A DNA stretch of 58,766 nucleotides. Source: Phycisphaerae bacterium. Its GTDB lineage: Bacteria > Planctomycetota > Phycisphaerae > UBA1845 > PWPN01. Position 1 is the first letter of the stretch, and each line of letters opens with the position of its first letter. The stretch covers positions 1 through 58,766 of the forward strand of contig JAAXZI010000176.1 of assembly GCA_012719955.1 (NCBI GenBank), in the 5' to 3' direction. Under the pieces are notes generated by a model. That model worked only from the letters and a program-made list of their open reading frames with translations, had not been told where the DNA came from and did no database searches. Made by a program: the position numbers and the translations under genes. This document shows, piece by piece, positions 26,321 through 34,181 of this stretch.

Positions 26321-27793
26321 TCAGAACGGCGCCGGCTCCTCGCGCGGCAGGCCCGGCCCGTCGCTGGAGTACACCTCCGACGGCACGTAATACGCCGGCT
26401 CACTGGTGACCGCCAAGTTGTCGAACCGGGTCAGCGCCTGGTTGAAGAAGAGCTTCACCGTGCCGACGGGGCCGTTGCGCTGCTTGGCAATGATCACCTC
26501 GGCGATGTTCTTCAGTTCCTCGGGGCAGTTCTCGCGCTTGTAGTATTCCTCGCGATGCAGAAGCAGGATGACGTCGGCGTCCTGCTCGATGGCGCCTGAC
26601 TCGCGCAGGTCGCTCATGCGCGGCTTGTTGTCCGTGCGGCCTTCCGGATTGCGGTTCAACTGGGCCAGAACGCAGACGGGGATGTTCAATTCGCGGGCCA
26701 GGGCTTTGAGCCCCCGGCTGATCTCGGCTACCTCCTGCTGCCGGCTGTCCACCCGGCCCGGCGAGTGCATCAACTGGAGATAGTCGACGAAAATGACCTC
26801 GATGTTGTAACGGGCCCTGAGCCGGCGGGCCTTGGCCCGCAGTTCGAGCACGCTCATGCCCGGGGTGTCGTCGATGTAGAGCGGCACGTCGGCCAGTTCG
26901 CCGCAGATGGCGGCCAGGTGCTGGATTTCATCATCGGAGAGCATGCCCCGGCGCAGCTTGTGCGAATCGACCCGTCCCACCGAGCAGAGCAGACGCTGGG
27001 CGATGGCCAGCTTGCTCATTTCCATGGAGAAGAAGGCGGCGGGCAGCTTGGCCCGGGCGGCCACATGTTCGGCCACGCACAGGCCGAAGGCGGTCTTACC
27101 CATGGAGGGGCGGGCGGCGATGATGATCATCTCGCCCTTCTGCATGCCGCTCATCAGGTCATCGAGCTCGGTGTAGCCGGTGGGCACGCCGGTGATGTAG
27201 TGGCCCTCGCGCGATTCGATCTGACGGAAGATCTCGTCGAGGTAGTCGCGCAGGTGTCCGGCCTGCTCGGTGATTCGCTGGTCGGTGACTTCGAACAGGA
27301 GCTGCTCGGCCCGGTCGAGGATCGTCCGGGCATCCTCCCCCTGGCGGTACCCCTCTTCCATCATGCGCCCGGCAGCGACGATGAGCTCGCGGAGCAAGGC
27401 CTTGTCGCAGACGATGCGGGCGTAATGCTCGGCATGCAGGTGGGAGGGGACCGACTCGGCAAGTTGAACGAGGTACTCCACCCCGCCCACTTCTTCGAGC
27501 AGGCCCCGGCGCGACAGCTCGTCGCGCGTGGTGACGATGTCGATCGGGTCGCCCCGGTCGTACATGTCCACGAGCACTTCGAATAACCGCCGGTGATCGG
27601 GCCGGTAGAACCGCTCCGACTCGTTGCGATGAATAATCGGCAGCACGTCGCCGATGGCGTCACGGTGCAGCATCATAGACCCCAGCAGGGCCTGTTCCGC
27701 CTCCAGATCCTGAGGCGGGATGCGCTCCGTGAGCGCAGCGCCATCCCGACTAGAGGTCGGTCTCGAGTGCGTCGACTCCGCCGCCGTATCCAT
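26321..27793 (-). CDS. dnaB: Replicative DNA helicase DnaB
   Basis: This is the hexameric 5'-3' helicase of the replication fork. The N-terminal primase-binding part begins PPQDLEAEQALLGSMML. The RecA-like core has TGVPTGYTELDDLMSG, Walker A AARPSMGKTAFGL, Walker B VIFVDYLQLM, and the DLRESGAIEQDADVILLLHR arginine region. At 490 residues it is slightly longer than usual owing to both termini, and it has no intein. ATG 27793 follows GGAGG and lies 44 bases inside the 3' end of rplI, so the two are coupled. It is the last gene of the leftward housekeeping cluster. Confidence 0.96.
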   Translation of the reverse strand: MDTAAESTHSRPTSSRDGAALTERIPPQDLEAEQALLGSMMLHRDAIGDVLPIIHRNESERFYRPDHRRLFEVLVDMYDRGDPIDIVTTRDELSRRGLLEEVGGVEYLVQLAESVPSHLHAEHYARIVCDKALLRELIVAAGRMMEEGYRQGEDARTILDRAEQLLFEVTDQRITEQAGHLRDYLDEIFRQIESREGHYITGVPTGYTELDDLMSGMQKGEMIIIAARPSMGKTAFGLCVAEHVAARAKLPAAFFSMEMSKLAIAQRLLCSVGRVDSHKLRRGMLSDDEIQHLAAICGELADVPLYIDDTPGMSVLELRAKARRLRARYNIEVIFVDYLQLMHSPGRVDSRQQEVAEISRGLKALARELNIPVCVLAQLNRNPEGRTDNKPRMSDLRESGAIEQDADVILLLHREEYYKRENCPEELKNIAEVIIAKQRNGPVGTVKLFFNQALTRFDNLAVTSEPAYYVPSEVYSSDGPGLPREEPAPF

Positions 27794-28313
27794 ATTTGCG
27801 TGCCTCCCTGTCCCGCTCCGATTCCTCAGGCGGCGGCGCAGCTTCGGCTTCTTCCAGTTCGCCCGCGCCCGCCTCGCGGACCACCCAGACCTTGACCTCC
27901 ACGGTCAAGTCGTCGGCAAACTGCACCGGCACCATCTGGGTATCCAGCGTGCGGATCGGCTTGAAGAGCTGCACCTGCTTGGCGTCCACCTCGTGGCCCA
28001 GATCGCGCAGAGCCGCCGCCACTTCGCGGGGGCCGACCGAGCCATAGAGATGCCCTTCGGGGTTGGCCGCGGCCGCGATCGTGACCTCCACGTCGCGCAT
28101 TCGGGCCGCCTGGGCCTCCAGGGCCGCTCGCCGGATCCGACGTTCTTCCTCGGCGATCCTCTTGTCTTCCTCGATGGCCTTCATGTTGGCCTTGGTCGGT
28201 TCCAGGGCGAGATGGTGCGGGATCAGGTAATTGCGGGCGTAACCCTCGCTGACCTCCACGACGTCACCAGCCAAACCCAGCTTGGGAATATCCTTTCGGA
28301 GCAATAGCTTCAT
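27750..28313 (-). CDS. rplI: 50S ribosomal protein bL9
   Basis: This is bL9, binding 23S rRNA at the base of the L1 stalk. The N-domain is recognised by VSEGYARNYLIPHHLALEPT, the long helix by the charged middle (EEDKRIAEEERRIRRAALEA), and the C-domain by LYGSVGPREVAAALRDLG. At 187 residues it is about 40 longer than usual, because of an acidic tail that ends VDALETDL and overlaps dnaB. ATG 28313 follows AAGGCGG. Confidence 0.95.
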   Translation of the reverse strand: MKLLLRKDIPKLGLAGDVVEVSEGYARNYLIPHHLALEPTKANMKAIEEDKRIAEEERRIRRAALEAQAARMRDVEVTIAAAANPEGHLYGSVGPREVAAALRDLGHEVDAKQVQLFKPIRTLDTQMVPVQFADDLTVEVKVWVVREAGAGELEEAEAAPPPEESERDREARKYGYGGGVDALETDL

Positions 28314-28674
28314 ATCGGTAACCGCCTTGCCTTGAGCTTGAAGAGTTTACCAGCCTGGGCCGGCCGAGGCACGGGCTTACAGGCCGATTCAATCTTTTTA
28401 CAGGTTAATCCTTGTCCTATCCACCAAACGCGACCATCCCGGCCACGATCATAAACCTTCGCCACCGCCTTGTTTAACCGAGCCGGGCCCGGTTGCTCAC
28501 AGGCCGCCGCCCGGCGGTGGACAGTCGGCTGCGAACGGGCGAAAACGCCAACGGGTGAAAGTGACAACGCGCGAAACCGCCGGGTCACTTTCTTACCGTC
28601 TCCACCGACTCACGTTCTGCGCCTTGTCGCCTTCTGGCCTTCGCGTTTCCACCCTCACGGGTTCCGCTGTCGGC
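28314..28674. other. Gap at the usual rpsR position; hairpin only
   Basis: In most bacteria rpsR (bS18) lies between ssb and rplI. All three leftward frames here were read and none encodes an S18-like Cys/Arg-rich protein. The gap contains a 9-base-arm hairpin (28557-28592) and surrounding short words of the type GCGAAAACGCC and GGTGAAAGTGAC, partly self-complementary with 28641-28665. Confidence 0.6.
28557..28592. repeat. Hairpin between ssb and rplI
   Basis: Arms GAAAGTGAC (28557-28565) and GTCACTTTC (28584-28592) are perfectly complementary around an 18-base loop. It lies downstream of ssb on the leftward transcript. There is no T-run, so it may be a processing or attenuation site rather than a terminator. 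Confidence 0.6.
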
Positions 28675-29196
28675 TCAGAACGGGATATCTTCCTCGCGCG
28701 GCGGAGGCCCCTCGTCTTCCAGGGGCGGGGGCTCCTCTTCGGCCGCCGGTGGCGGAGGAGCGTATTGTTGCTGCGGTGCCGGCCGGGCCGGAGGCCGCTG
28801 CTGCCATCCGCCTTCGCGCGGGCCGCCCGGACCACCCGGTCCGCCAGGCGCGCCGCCGGTTCGCTGGCCGCTGCCGAGGAAGGTGAAGCCCTCCACCACG
28901 ACATCGAGCTTCGAACGATTCTTACCTTCCTTGTCCGTCCATTGCCGGTAACTGAGCCGTCCTTCGATCAGGATCGCCTGGCCTTTGGTCATGTACTGGT
29001 TGATGGTCTCGCCCTGGCGGCCGAAGGCGGTAAGGTCCACATAGCAGACCTCCTCCTTCGGATTGCCGTCCTTGTCGCGATACCTCCGATTGACCGCCAG
29101 CCCGAACTTGCACACCGGGGTTCCGCTGGGCAAATAAGAGAGTTCGGGATCTCGGGTGAGATTACCGGCCAGGATGACCCGATTGAAGCTTGCCAC
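28675..29196 (-). CDS. ssb: Single-stranded DNA-binding protein
   Basis: SSB coats single-stranded DNA and recruits replication and repair proteins. The OB fold begins MASFNRVILAGNLTRDPEL and runs to about residue 110 with the typical CYVDLTAFGRQGE and YMTKGQAILIEGRL. The tail is Gly/Pro-rich and ends in the acidic tip REEDIPF, the standard partner-binding motif. Length is 173 residues. It starts four bases after the rpsF stop, so it is coupled to rpsF as in most bacteria. Confidence 0.96.
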   Translation of the reverse strand: MASFNRVILAGNLTRDPELSYLPSGTPVCKFGLAVNRRYRDKDGNPKEEVCYVDLTAFGRQGETINQYMTKGQAILIEGRLSYRQWTDKEGKNRSKLDVVVEGFTFLGSGQRTGGAPGGPGGPGGPREGGWQQRPPARPAPQQQYAPPPPAAEEEPPPLEDEGPPPREEDIPF

Positions 29197-29199
29197 TGG

Positions 29200-29679
29200 T
29201 TATTCCTCCGGGGCAGGGACTTCGGCTACGCTTTCGGCCTCGGCGCTGGCCTCGGCCTCGACGGTTTCAGGGGCGCCCTCGCGCCGTTTCTTGGAACCGC
29301 TCTCGCGGCCGCCACCGCCACGCGTATCATACCGTTCCGCGTCGGCAGCGGAATGGTCTGGCGGCCGGGCGGCCAATTCCTTCATCTCCTCCTCAGTCAG
29401 ATGATCGGCCTTGAGCACCAGGCAACGCAGGATGGCTTCCGAAATCTGCGCGTCCCGCTCCAGGGGGGCGATCTTGGAAGGATCGGCCTCGAAGTAGGTC
29501 AGCGCATAGATCGCGCGCTTGCGGCCGCGGATCTCGTAGGCCAGCCGGCGTTCGTCCCAGCGTTGCATGACGATCACGCGCGCCTCGGCGCGCTTCATCA
29601 GCCTTTCCAGTTCGGCCTGAACGGCTTCCCAGTCGGTGGTCACCGCCGGGTCGAACAGGAACATTCCTTCGTATTTCAT
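29200..29679 (-). CDS. rpsF: 30S ribosomal protein bS6
   Basis: This is bS6, part of the 30S platform, where it pairs with bS18. The body begins MKYEGMFLFDPAV and carries WDERRLAYEIRGRKRAIYALTYFEA, which is diagnostic. From about residue 105 there is a non-conserved acidic tail rich in Glu and Ala, ending VAEVPAPEE. Two ATG codons compete: the one at 29688 touches the GGAGGT directly, while the one at 29679 lies nine bases from it, so 29679 is chosen (159 residues). Confidence 0.93.
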   Translation of the reverse strand: MKYEGMFLFDPAVTTDWEAVQAELERLMKRAEARVIVMQRWDERRLAYEIRGRKRAIYALTYFEADPSKIAPLERDAQISEAILRCLVLKADHLTEEEMKELAARPPDHSAADAERYDTRGGGGRESGSKKRREGAPETVEAEASAEAESVAEVPAPEE

Positions 29680-29712
29680 TAAACTCATACCTCCAAGTTG
29701 CCTTGCGGGACG

Positions 29713-30291
29713 CTACCGGCCCGCCTGGTCTTCACTCTTATTGAATCGGTTCATGGCCGTATCCATCCCGTCGGCCAACCAGCATTCCACCGCATCGGCC
29801 GCTCTCGCGACCGCCGGCCCGATGACCTCTTCCTCCTGCGGCGTGAACGGGCTGAGCACATGCCCAACCATCCGTGCGCCGGACACCTGCTCGATCCCGA
29901 TCCGCAGCCGGCCGAACCCATCATCGCCCAACTCGGCAATGACGCTGCTCAGTCCGTTATGCCCGCCGGCCGAGCCGCTCTTCCGCAGCCGCAACCGGCC
30001 CAGCGGCAGGGCCATGTCATCACTGATCACCAGCAGGTCGGGCAGCTCCAGCTTGTAGAAGGTCATGGCCTCGCGGACCGAACGCCCGCTCAGGTTCATG
30101 AACGTTCCCGGCTTGAGCAGCAACACCGACTCGCCGCCGATGCTCCCTTTGCCGGTCAGCCCGCTGAAGCCCGTCCGGCTGACGTCGATCCCGTGCCGCC
30201 GCGCCAGTTCGTCCACCACGCGGAACCCCACGTTGTGCCGGGTCGATGCATACTTGCCGCCGGGATTACCCAGGCCAACCACCAATTTCAT
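29713..30291 (-). CDS. pth: Peptidyl-tRNA hydrolase
   Basis: This enzyme frees tRNA from peptidyl-tRNA that has dropped off the ribosome. MKLVVGLGNPGGKYASTRHN at the N-terminus contains the catalytic His and the Asn that binds substrate, and the later motifs PGTFMNLSGRSV, ISDDMALPLGRLRLR and SAGGHNGLSSVI are complete. The length of 192 residues is normal. It lies between rplY and rpsF on the same strand, the usual order. Confidence 0.96.
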   Translation of the reverse strand: MKLVVGLGNPGGKYASTRHNVGFRVVDELARRHGIDVSRTGFSGLTGKGSIGGESVLLLKPGTFMNLSGRSVREAMTFYKLELPDLLVISDDMALPLGRLRLRKSGSAGGHNGLSSVIAELGDDGFGRLRIGIEQVSGARMVGHVLSPFTPQEEEVIGPAVARAADAVECWLADGMDTAMNRFNKSEDQAGR

Positions 30292-30293
30292 GG

Positions 30294-30378
30294 TTCTCGT
30301 TCTCAGTTCTCAGTTCTCAGTTCAGAACAGCCGGCCACCAACAGGACCAACTGATAACTGATGACTGAAAACTGACTA
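30294..30378. repeat. Self-complementary TCTCAGT/ACTGA-type intergenic repeat
   Basis: The plus strand shows three copies of TTCTCAG in a row, and 40 bases later four variants of AACTGAT/GACTGAAA. The two halves are partly complementary. The block exactly fills the space between the pth start and the rplY stop in what should be a continuous operon, so a transcript would carry this fold between two essential genes. Confidence 0.7.
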
Positions 30379-31029
30379 CTACTTCTCCTTGCCTTCGCCT
30401 TCCTCTTCGGTCTTCTCGCGGCGGCTGATGATTTCGGGCTCCGCAGCCTCGGCGCCTTCCTCGGCGGCCTCAACGGCCTCTTCGGCCTCCTTGGCCCGCA
30501 CGGCGCAAACAATGGCGTCCGGCGCCGCTTGGGCGGTCACATTCGGCGGCAACTGCAGGTCGCGAACGTGAATGGCGTCGCCCAGCTTCAGATCCGCCAC
30601 GTTGACCCGGATCATCTCGGGAATATCCGTCACCGCGCACTCGATCTCGATGTCGGCCATGGGCGACTCGAAGATGCCGCCTTCGTTGGTGCCCACCGGC
30701 ACACCCTTGAACTCCAGCGGGACGGTGACGGTCACGCGCTGATGCATATCGACGCGCATGAAGTCCACGTGCACCGGCGTGGACGCCAGGTGGTCATACT
30801 GCACGTCTTTGATCAGAACATGCCTGGTCTGGCCGTCCAGGTTGAGCTGCACCAGGTGCTGACCGTGCTTGATCGCGCCGGCCAGCTCGCGGGTGGAGAC
30901 CGCCACGGTTACAGGGCCCTCGCCGTGCCCATAGACAATTCCAGGGATCTTGCCCGTCCGGCGAAGCCGTGCGGCCGCCCGCGAACCGCCCGCCTCGCGC
31001 CGCTCCGCCTGCAGTGTCGTCATATCCAT
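30379..31029 (-). CDS. rplY: 50S ribosomal protein bL25 (Ctc/TL5 form)
   Basis: This is the 5S-rRNA-binding protein bL25 with the C-terminal extension of the Ctc/TL5 type. The N-domain has RREAGGSRAAARLRRTGKIP, then GIVYGHG, and the second domain has VTVPLEFKGVPVGTNEGG and LKLGDAIHVRDLQLP. The tail from about residue 185 is a run of Glu and Ala, ending EEEGEGKEK. The length is 216. It precedes pth, as in many bacteria. An ATG two codons later is an equally good start. Confidence 0.93.
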   Translation of the reverse strand: MDMTTLQAERREAGGSRAAARLRRTGKIPGIVYGHGEGPVTVAVSTRELAGAIKHGQHLVQLNLDGQTRHVLIKDVQYDHLASTPVHVDFMRVDMHQRVTVTVPLEFKGVPVGTNEGGIFESPMADIEIECAVTDIPEMIRVNVADLKLGDAIHVRDLQLPPNVTAQAAPDAIVCAVRAKEAEEAVEAAEEGAEAAEPEIISRREKTEEEGEGKEK

Positions 31030-31158
31030 CGTCGATCTACTCCTCCGGCCCGTTCACTCTTGCGCCGGTTATCCTTTAACTCGTCTATCCTGTTCCATAC
31101 CGCCAATCTTCGTCGGCGTTTCTTGTCCTGGTCGCCGGTCCCCCGCCGGCCGGCCTCC

Positions 31159-32166
31159 TTACATGCTCCCCCTGGCTACGATGCCGTTGGCAAACATCGC
31201 ACTGACCGACTGGTTGTAGTGGATCCGGCGGATCGCGTCTCCCAGCAGCGAGGCCACCGAGAGAACCTGGATCTGCGGCAGTCTCTCCCGGACGCCCTCG
31301 CGCAGTGGAATGGTGTCCGTGACACAGATCCAGTCCACTCCCACTTCCAGAAGCCTCTCCACGGCAGGTTCGGCGAACACCGCGTGCGTGGCCGCCAGCA
31401 GGAACTTCTTGGCGCCATGCTTGCGGAGAATTTTGATCGCCTCAGCGGCGGTGCCGCCGGTGGTGATCATATCGTCAAACATCAGCACGGTCTTGCCGCT
31501 CACGTCGCCGATGACGCGCGACGCCTTGATGACGTCGCCGGCAATGCGGCGCTTCTCGATGACCGCCAGGCTCGTGCCCAGCCGTTCCGCATAGGCGTTG
31601 GACTGCTTCACGTTGCCGACGTCCGGTGATACCACCACCGTGTCGCCCAGACCCAGCGACTGCACATGCTTCAAGATCACCGGCATCGCGGTCAGATGAT
31701 CCACCGGCAGATCGAAGAAGCCCTGGATCTGGTCCGCATGCAGATCCATGGCCAGCACCCGGTGAGCGCCCGCCTGGGTGATCAGGTTCGCCACCAGCTT
31801 CGCCGTGATGGGCGTTCGCCCCTCGGCCTTGCGATCCTGCCGGGCATAGCCGAAGTACGGAATGACCGTGGTGATCCGCCGGGCCGACGCCCGCCGGAGG
31901 CAGTCGATGAAGATGAACAGCTCCATGCAGTTCTGGTTCACCGGTGGACAGGTGGACTGGACCACAAAGCAGTCCCGCCCGCGGACGTCGTCCTCCAGCT
32001 TGATGATCGTCTCCCCGTCGGGAAACTGGCCCACTTTGGCGCGGCCCAGCGGAACCCCGGCGGCCTCAGCGATGGCCGCGCCCAGGACCGGGTTGCTGGA
32101 ACCGCTGAAAACCTTCGGTTCCTTCTTACTGCCTTCGGCCGCGCTATCGCACTCGCAATCGTTCAT
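31159..32166 (-). CDS. prs: Ribose-phosphate pyrophosphokinase
   Basis: This enzyme makes PRPP from ribose 5-phosphate and ATP for nucleotide, histidine and tryptophan synthesis. The flexible loop YFGYARQDRKAEGRTPI, the ATP-site DLHADQIQGFFDLPVDHL, and the PRPP loop MFDDMITTGGTA are all intact. At 335 residues it is about 20 longer than usual because of an N-terminal extension containing CECDSAAEGSKKEP. Its ATG overlaps the glmU stop by four bases, so the two are translationally coupled; glmU-prs-rplY-pth is a widespread order. Confidence 0.96.
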   Translation of the reverse strand: MNDCECDSAAEGSKKEPKVFSGSSNPVLGAAIAEAAGVPLGRAKVGQFPDGETIIKLEDDVRGRDCFVVQSTCPPVNQNCMELFIFIDCLRRASARRITTVIPYFGYARQDRKAEGRTPITAKLVANLITQAGAHRVLAMDLHADQIQGFFDLPVDHLTAMPVILKHVQSLGLGDTVVVSPDVGNVKQSNAYAERLGTSLAVIEKRRIAGDVIKASRVIGDVSGKTVLMFDDMITTGGTAAEAIKILRKHGAKKFLLAATHAVFAEPAVERLLEVGVDWICVTDTIPLREGVRERLPQIQVLSVASLLGDAIRRIHYNQSVSAMFANGIVARGSM

Positions 32167-33380
32167 GCTTTACCATCCCGCTCGCCCCGGACGACGGACC
32201 CGTGGGCGATGTGCTGCTTTTCCGGCACCGTGATCGGCGCCACCAGGATTGATCCATTGCCGACGTAGGTCTCGTCACCAACGACGCTGCGATGAATCTG
32301 CCGGCCGTCGAAGTTCGCAAAAATCGTCCCCGCCCCGATGTTCACCCGTTCGCCGATGGTGGCATCGCCGATATAGCTCAGATGGCGGACCCGCGAGCCG
32401 CTGCCGATGCCGGTATTCTTGATCTCGGTAAACACCCCCACAACAACATCATCCTTGAGTTCGGTGCCTTCGCGCAGATAGGCGAAGGGCCCGACGGCAC
32501 AATGCCGGCCGATCCGGACCCGCCCGTGAATGTAGGTGAACGGGTAAATGACCGTGTCCTGGCCGATCTCCGCGCGGATGTCGATCCAGGTGTTCGGCGG
32601 ATCCACGATGGTCACGCCGTTCCGCATCAGGTTCCGCTGGATGCGGTTCTGCATGATGCGGCCGACCTCGGCCAGTTGCTCGCGGCTGTTGACGCCCATG
32701 GCCTCTTCGGGCGCCACGGCCCGAATGGCCAGCGCCCGCAAACCCCGCTGAGCCAGGATCTTCAGGACGTCCGTCAGATAATATTCGCCCTTCACGTTAT
32801 CCGGCTTGATCTCTTCCAGAGCGGTGAACAGAAGCTTCTTGTCGAAGCAGTAGTAGCTCGGGTTGATTTCCTTGATTTTCCGCTGCTCGGGCGTGCAGTC
32901 GGTTTCCTCCACGATCCCCTGCAGGTTGCCGTATTCGTCGCGGATGATGCGCCCGTAGCCGGTGGGGTCTTCCAGGATGCCGGTCCCGATGGTGACGGCC
33001 GCGGTTTCCCGCTCATGGGTCTTGAGCAGCAGATCCAGGGTCTCAGCCCGCACGAGGGGCATGTCGCCGGCAATCACCAGCACGTGTCCGTCAAAGCCCT
33101 CGAGGGCATCCCGGCACACCTGGACGGCGTGGCCGGTGCCCTTCTGTTCGCGCTGCTCGACCCAGGAGAGGTCCGGCTCATCCTTGAAGGCCGCGATGAC
33201 GTCGTCCTTCTTATATCCCACCACGCAGACGATCCGCTTCACACCGGCCGCACGGCAGGCGTCGATCACGTATGCCAGCATCGGCCGGCCGCACACCTCG
33301 TGCAGCACCTTGGGCATGTCCGTGACCATCCGCGTGGACTTCCCCGCGGCCAGTATGATTGCAGCAGTCGGCTTAGCCAT
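32163..33380 (-). CDS. glmU: GlmU-like N-acetylglucosamine-1-phosphate uridyltransferase, short C-terminus
   Basis: The N-terminal half is a complete sugar-phosphate nucleotidyltransferase: IILAAGKSTRMVTDMPKVLH, then GTGHAVQVCRDAL and VIAGDMPLVRA. It forms UDP-GlcNAc for peptidoglycan and lipid A. The C-terminal half is a left-handed beta helix with hexapeptide repeats and HLSYIGDATIGERVNIGAGT, where the acetyltransferase His is kept. However, the usual CNYDG is ANFDG, and the protein stops at 405 residues, about 50 short of normal GlmU, so the C-terminal tail that helps form the acetyl-CoA site is missing. The gene overlaps prs by four bases, so the short end is genuine. The uridyltransferase activity is likely; acetylation is doubtful. 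Confidence 0.88.
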   Translation of the reverse strand: MAKPTAAIILAAGKSTRMVTDMPKVLHEVCGRPMLAYVIDACRAAGVKRIVCVVGYKKDDVIAAFKDEPDLSWVEQREQKGTGHAVQVCRDALEGFDGHVLVIAGDMPLVRAETLDLLLKTHERETAAVTIGTGILEDPTGYGRIIRDEYGNLQGIVEETDCTPEQRKIKEINPSYYCFDKKLLFTALEEIKPDNVKGEYYLTDVLKILAQRGLRALAIRAVAPEEAMGVNSREQLAEVGRIMQNRIQRNLMRNGVTIVDPPNTWIDIRAEIGQDTVIYPFTYIHGRVRIGRHCAVGPFAYLREGTELKDDVVVGVFTEIKNTGIGSGSRVRHLSYIGDATIGERVNIGAGTIFANFDGRQIHRSVVGDETYVGNGSILVAPITVPEKQHIAHGSVVRGERDGKA

Positions 33381-33576
33381 GAGCGTTTACCACCAATCAC
33401 TTCTCGGCTATCCGCCAACCGTAACACAAGTGGCTGCCGGATAACAACTTGCCTATCCACGGCGGCCTGCTGACAGGCAAAAAACCTGCCTCATCAGGTG
33501 CGGCACCAGACTCTTGCCGGCGGGAAAAACCGCCCGGACGCCCGCGCCACCTGAGCCTGCCGGGACAGACTCTGAA

Positions 33577-33648
33577 CTACCCGGCCTGGACTCGAACCAG
33601 GAATACCAGGACCAAAACCTGGTGTGTTACCGATTACACCACCGGGTA
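33577..33648 (-). tRNA. tRNA-Gln (anticodon TTG)
   Basis: A 72-base tRNA on the minus strand. Acceptor arms TACCCGG and CCGGGTA pair fully, with G as discriminator. The anticodon stem CCAGG/CCTGG encloses TTTTGGT, giving anticodon TTG. The T loop GTTCGAGTC is normal. CCA is not encoded. Confidence 0.95.
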
Positions 33649-33890
33649 AAGCGGAGCGATCCCGCATCCTCCAACTGAAAATAAATATTGACAGAGCAAC
33701 GATTTATCTGCGTTTTCAGAATGGTCGCAGCTCTGGCTGGCCAAGCCGAGGCCTGAGTTCCCGCTGCGAGCCGGAAACCCATTCCCCCTCAATGAGGGAG
33801 ACGCCCCATGGGCATGGCGATCCGGCTCCAAGCCGGAAAGAGACTAAGCATAGCCGTCTTCGCAATCTGCGTCAATGCGGGCGGATTGGT

Positions 33891-34055
33891 GTGTGCCACT
33901 GCTCCAGAGTCGTGCGGGGATACCCCCGAGACCTGTGCGCCATGGCTCCTGAGCCGTGCGGGGACGACATAGACGTTCCCCCCTGCTCAAGCGCAGTGGC
34001 GTACATGCCGGGACGACTCCGGTGTTCCGCACTGCTCAAGAGCAGTGGCAACGCA
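33891..34055. repeat. Four palindromic repeats, two in each orientation
   Basis: Copies are at 33891-33922 and 33934-33968 (forward) and at 33975-34004 and 34022-34055 (reverse). The shared core, in forward sense, is TGCCACTGCTC, a short spacer, then GAGC.GTGCGG. The best copy has the perfect arms CACTGCTC (34030-34037) and GAGCAGTG (34040-34047) around AA. Each copy can fold alone, and the two pairs can also fold on each other. Confidence 0.75.
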
Positions 34056-34148
34056 TGGGAGCAGCCGTACAGACAGGCTGGCGACGCCCCCAACGCGGGT
34101 CGCAGGATCGCGCACGGTCATGCGGAGTCCCAACCGTCCGCTTCAGGC

Positions 34149-34154
34149 TATAAT
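34149..34154 (+). promoter_or_regulatory. TATAAT -10 element for rtcB
   Basis: A perfect TATAAT lies 28 bases before the rtcB ATG. That would give a leader of roughly 20 bases. No clear -35 hexamer is seen, and no RtcR/sigma-54 system is encoded nearby. Confidence 0.4.
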
Positions 34155-34181
34155 GAAGTTTTCGCCCAAGGTGCCAACATT

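Larger units (their letters stand above)
33649..34181. other. Repeat-filled region upstream of rtcB, no gene
   Basis: The rtcB frame is open through this 533-base region, but nothing in its first 186 codons resembles the family and the sequence is made largely of short palindromic repeats. A four-copy palindromic cluster occupies 33891-34055 and a TATAAT lies at 34149. Short CGAGCCGGAAAC/CAAGCCGGAAAG direct repeats lie near 33768 and 33830. Confidence 0.6.

Noticed and set aside
28310-28588. 92-codon frame between ssb and rplI as bS18
   Set aside because: Its sequence lacks the S18 Cys/Arg-rich core and the RNA-binding helix pattern.
33891-34055. CRISPR array
   Set aside because: The repeats are imperfect, face both directions, and have irregular short spacers; no cas genes are in the window.
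33624-34181. N-terminal extension of RtcB by 186 residues
   Set aside because: The frame is open, but the sequence is made of palindromic repeats and does not resemble the family, while a good ATG at 34182 starts the conserved part.
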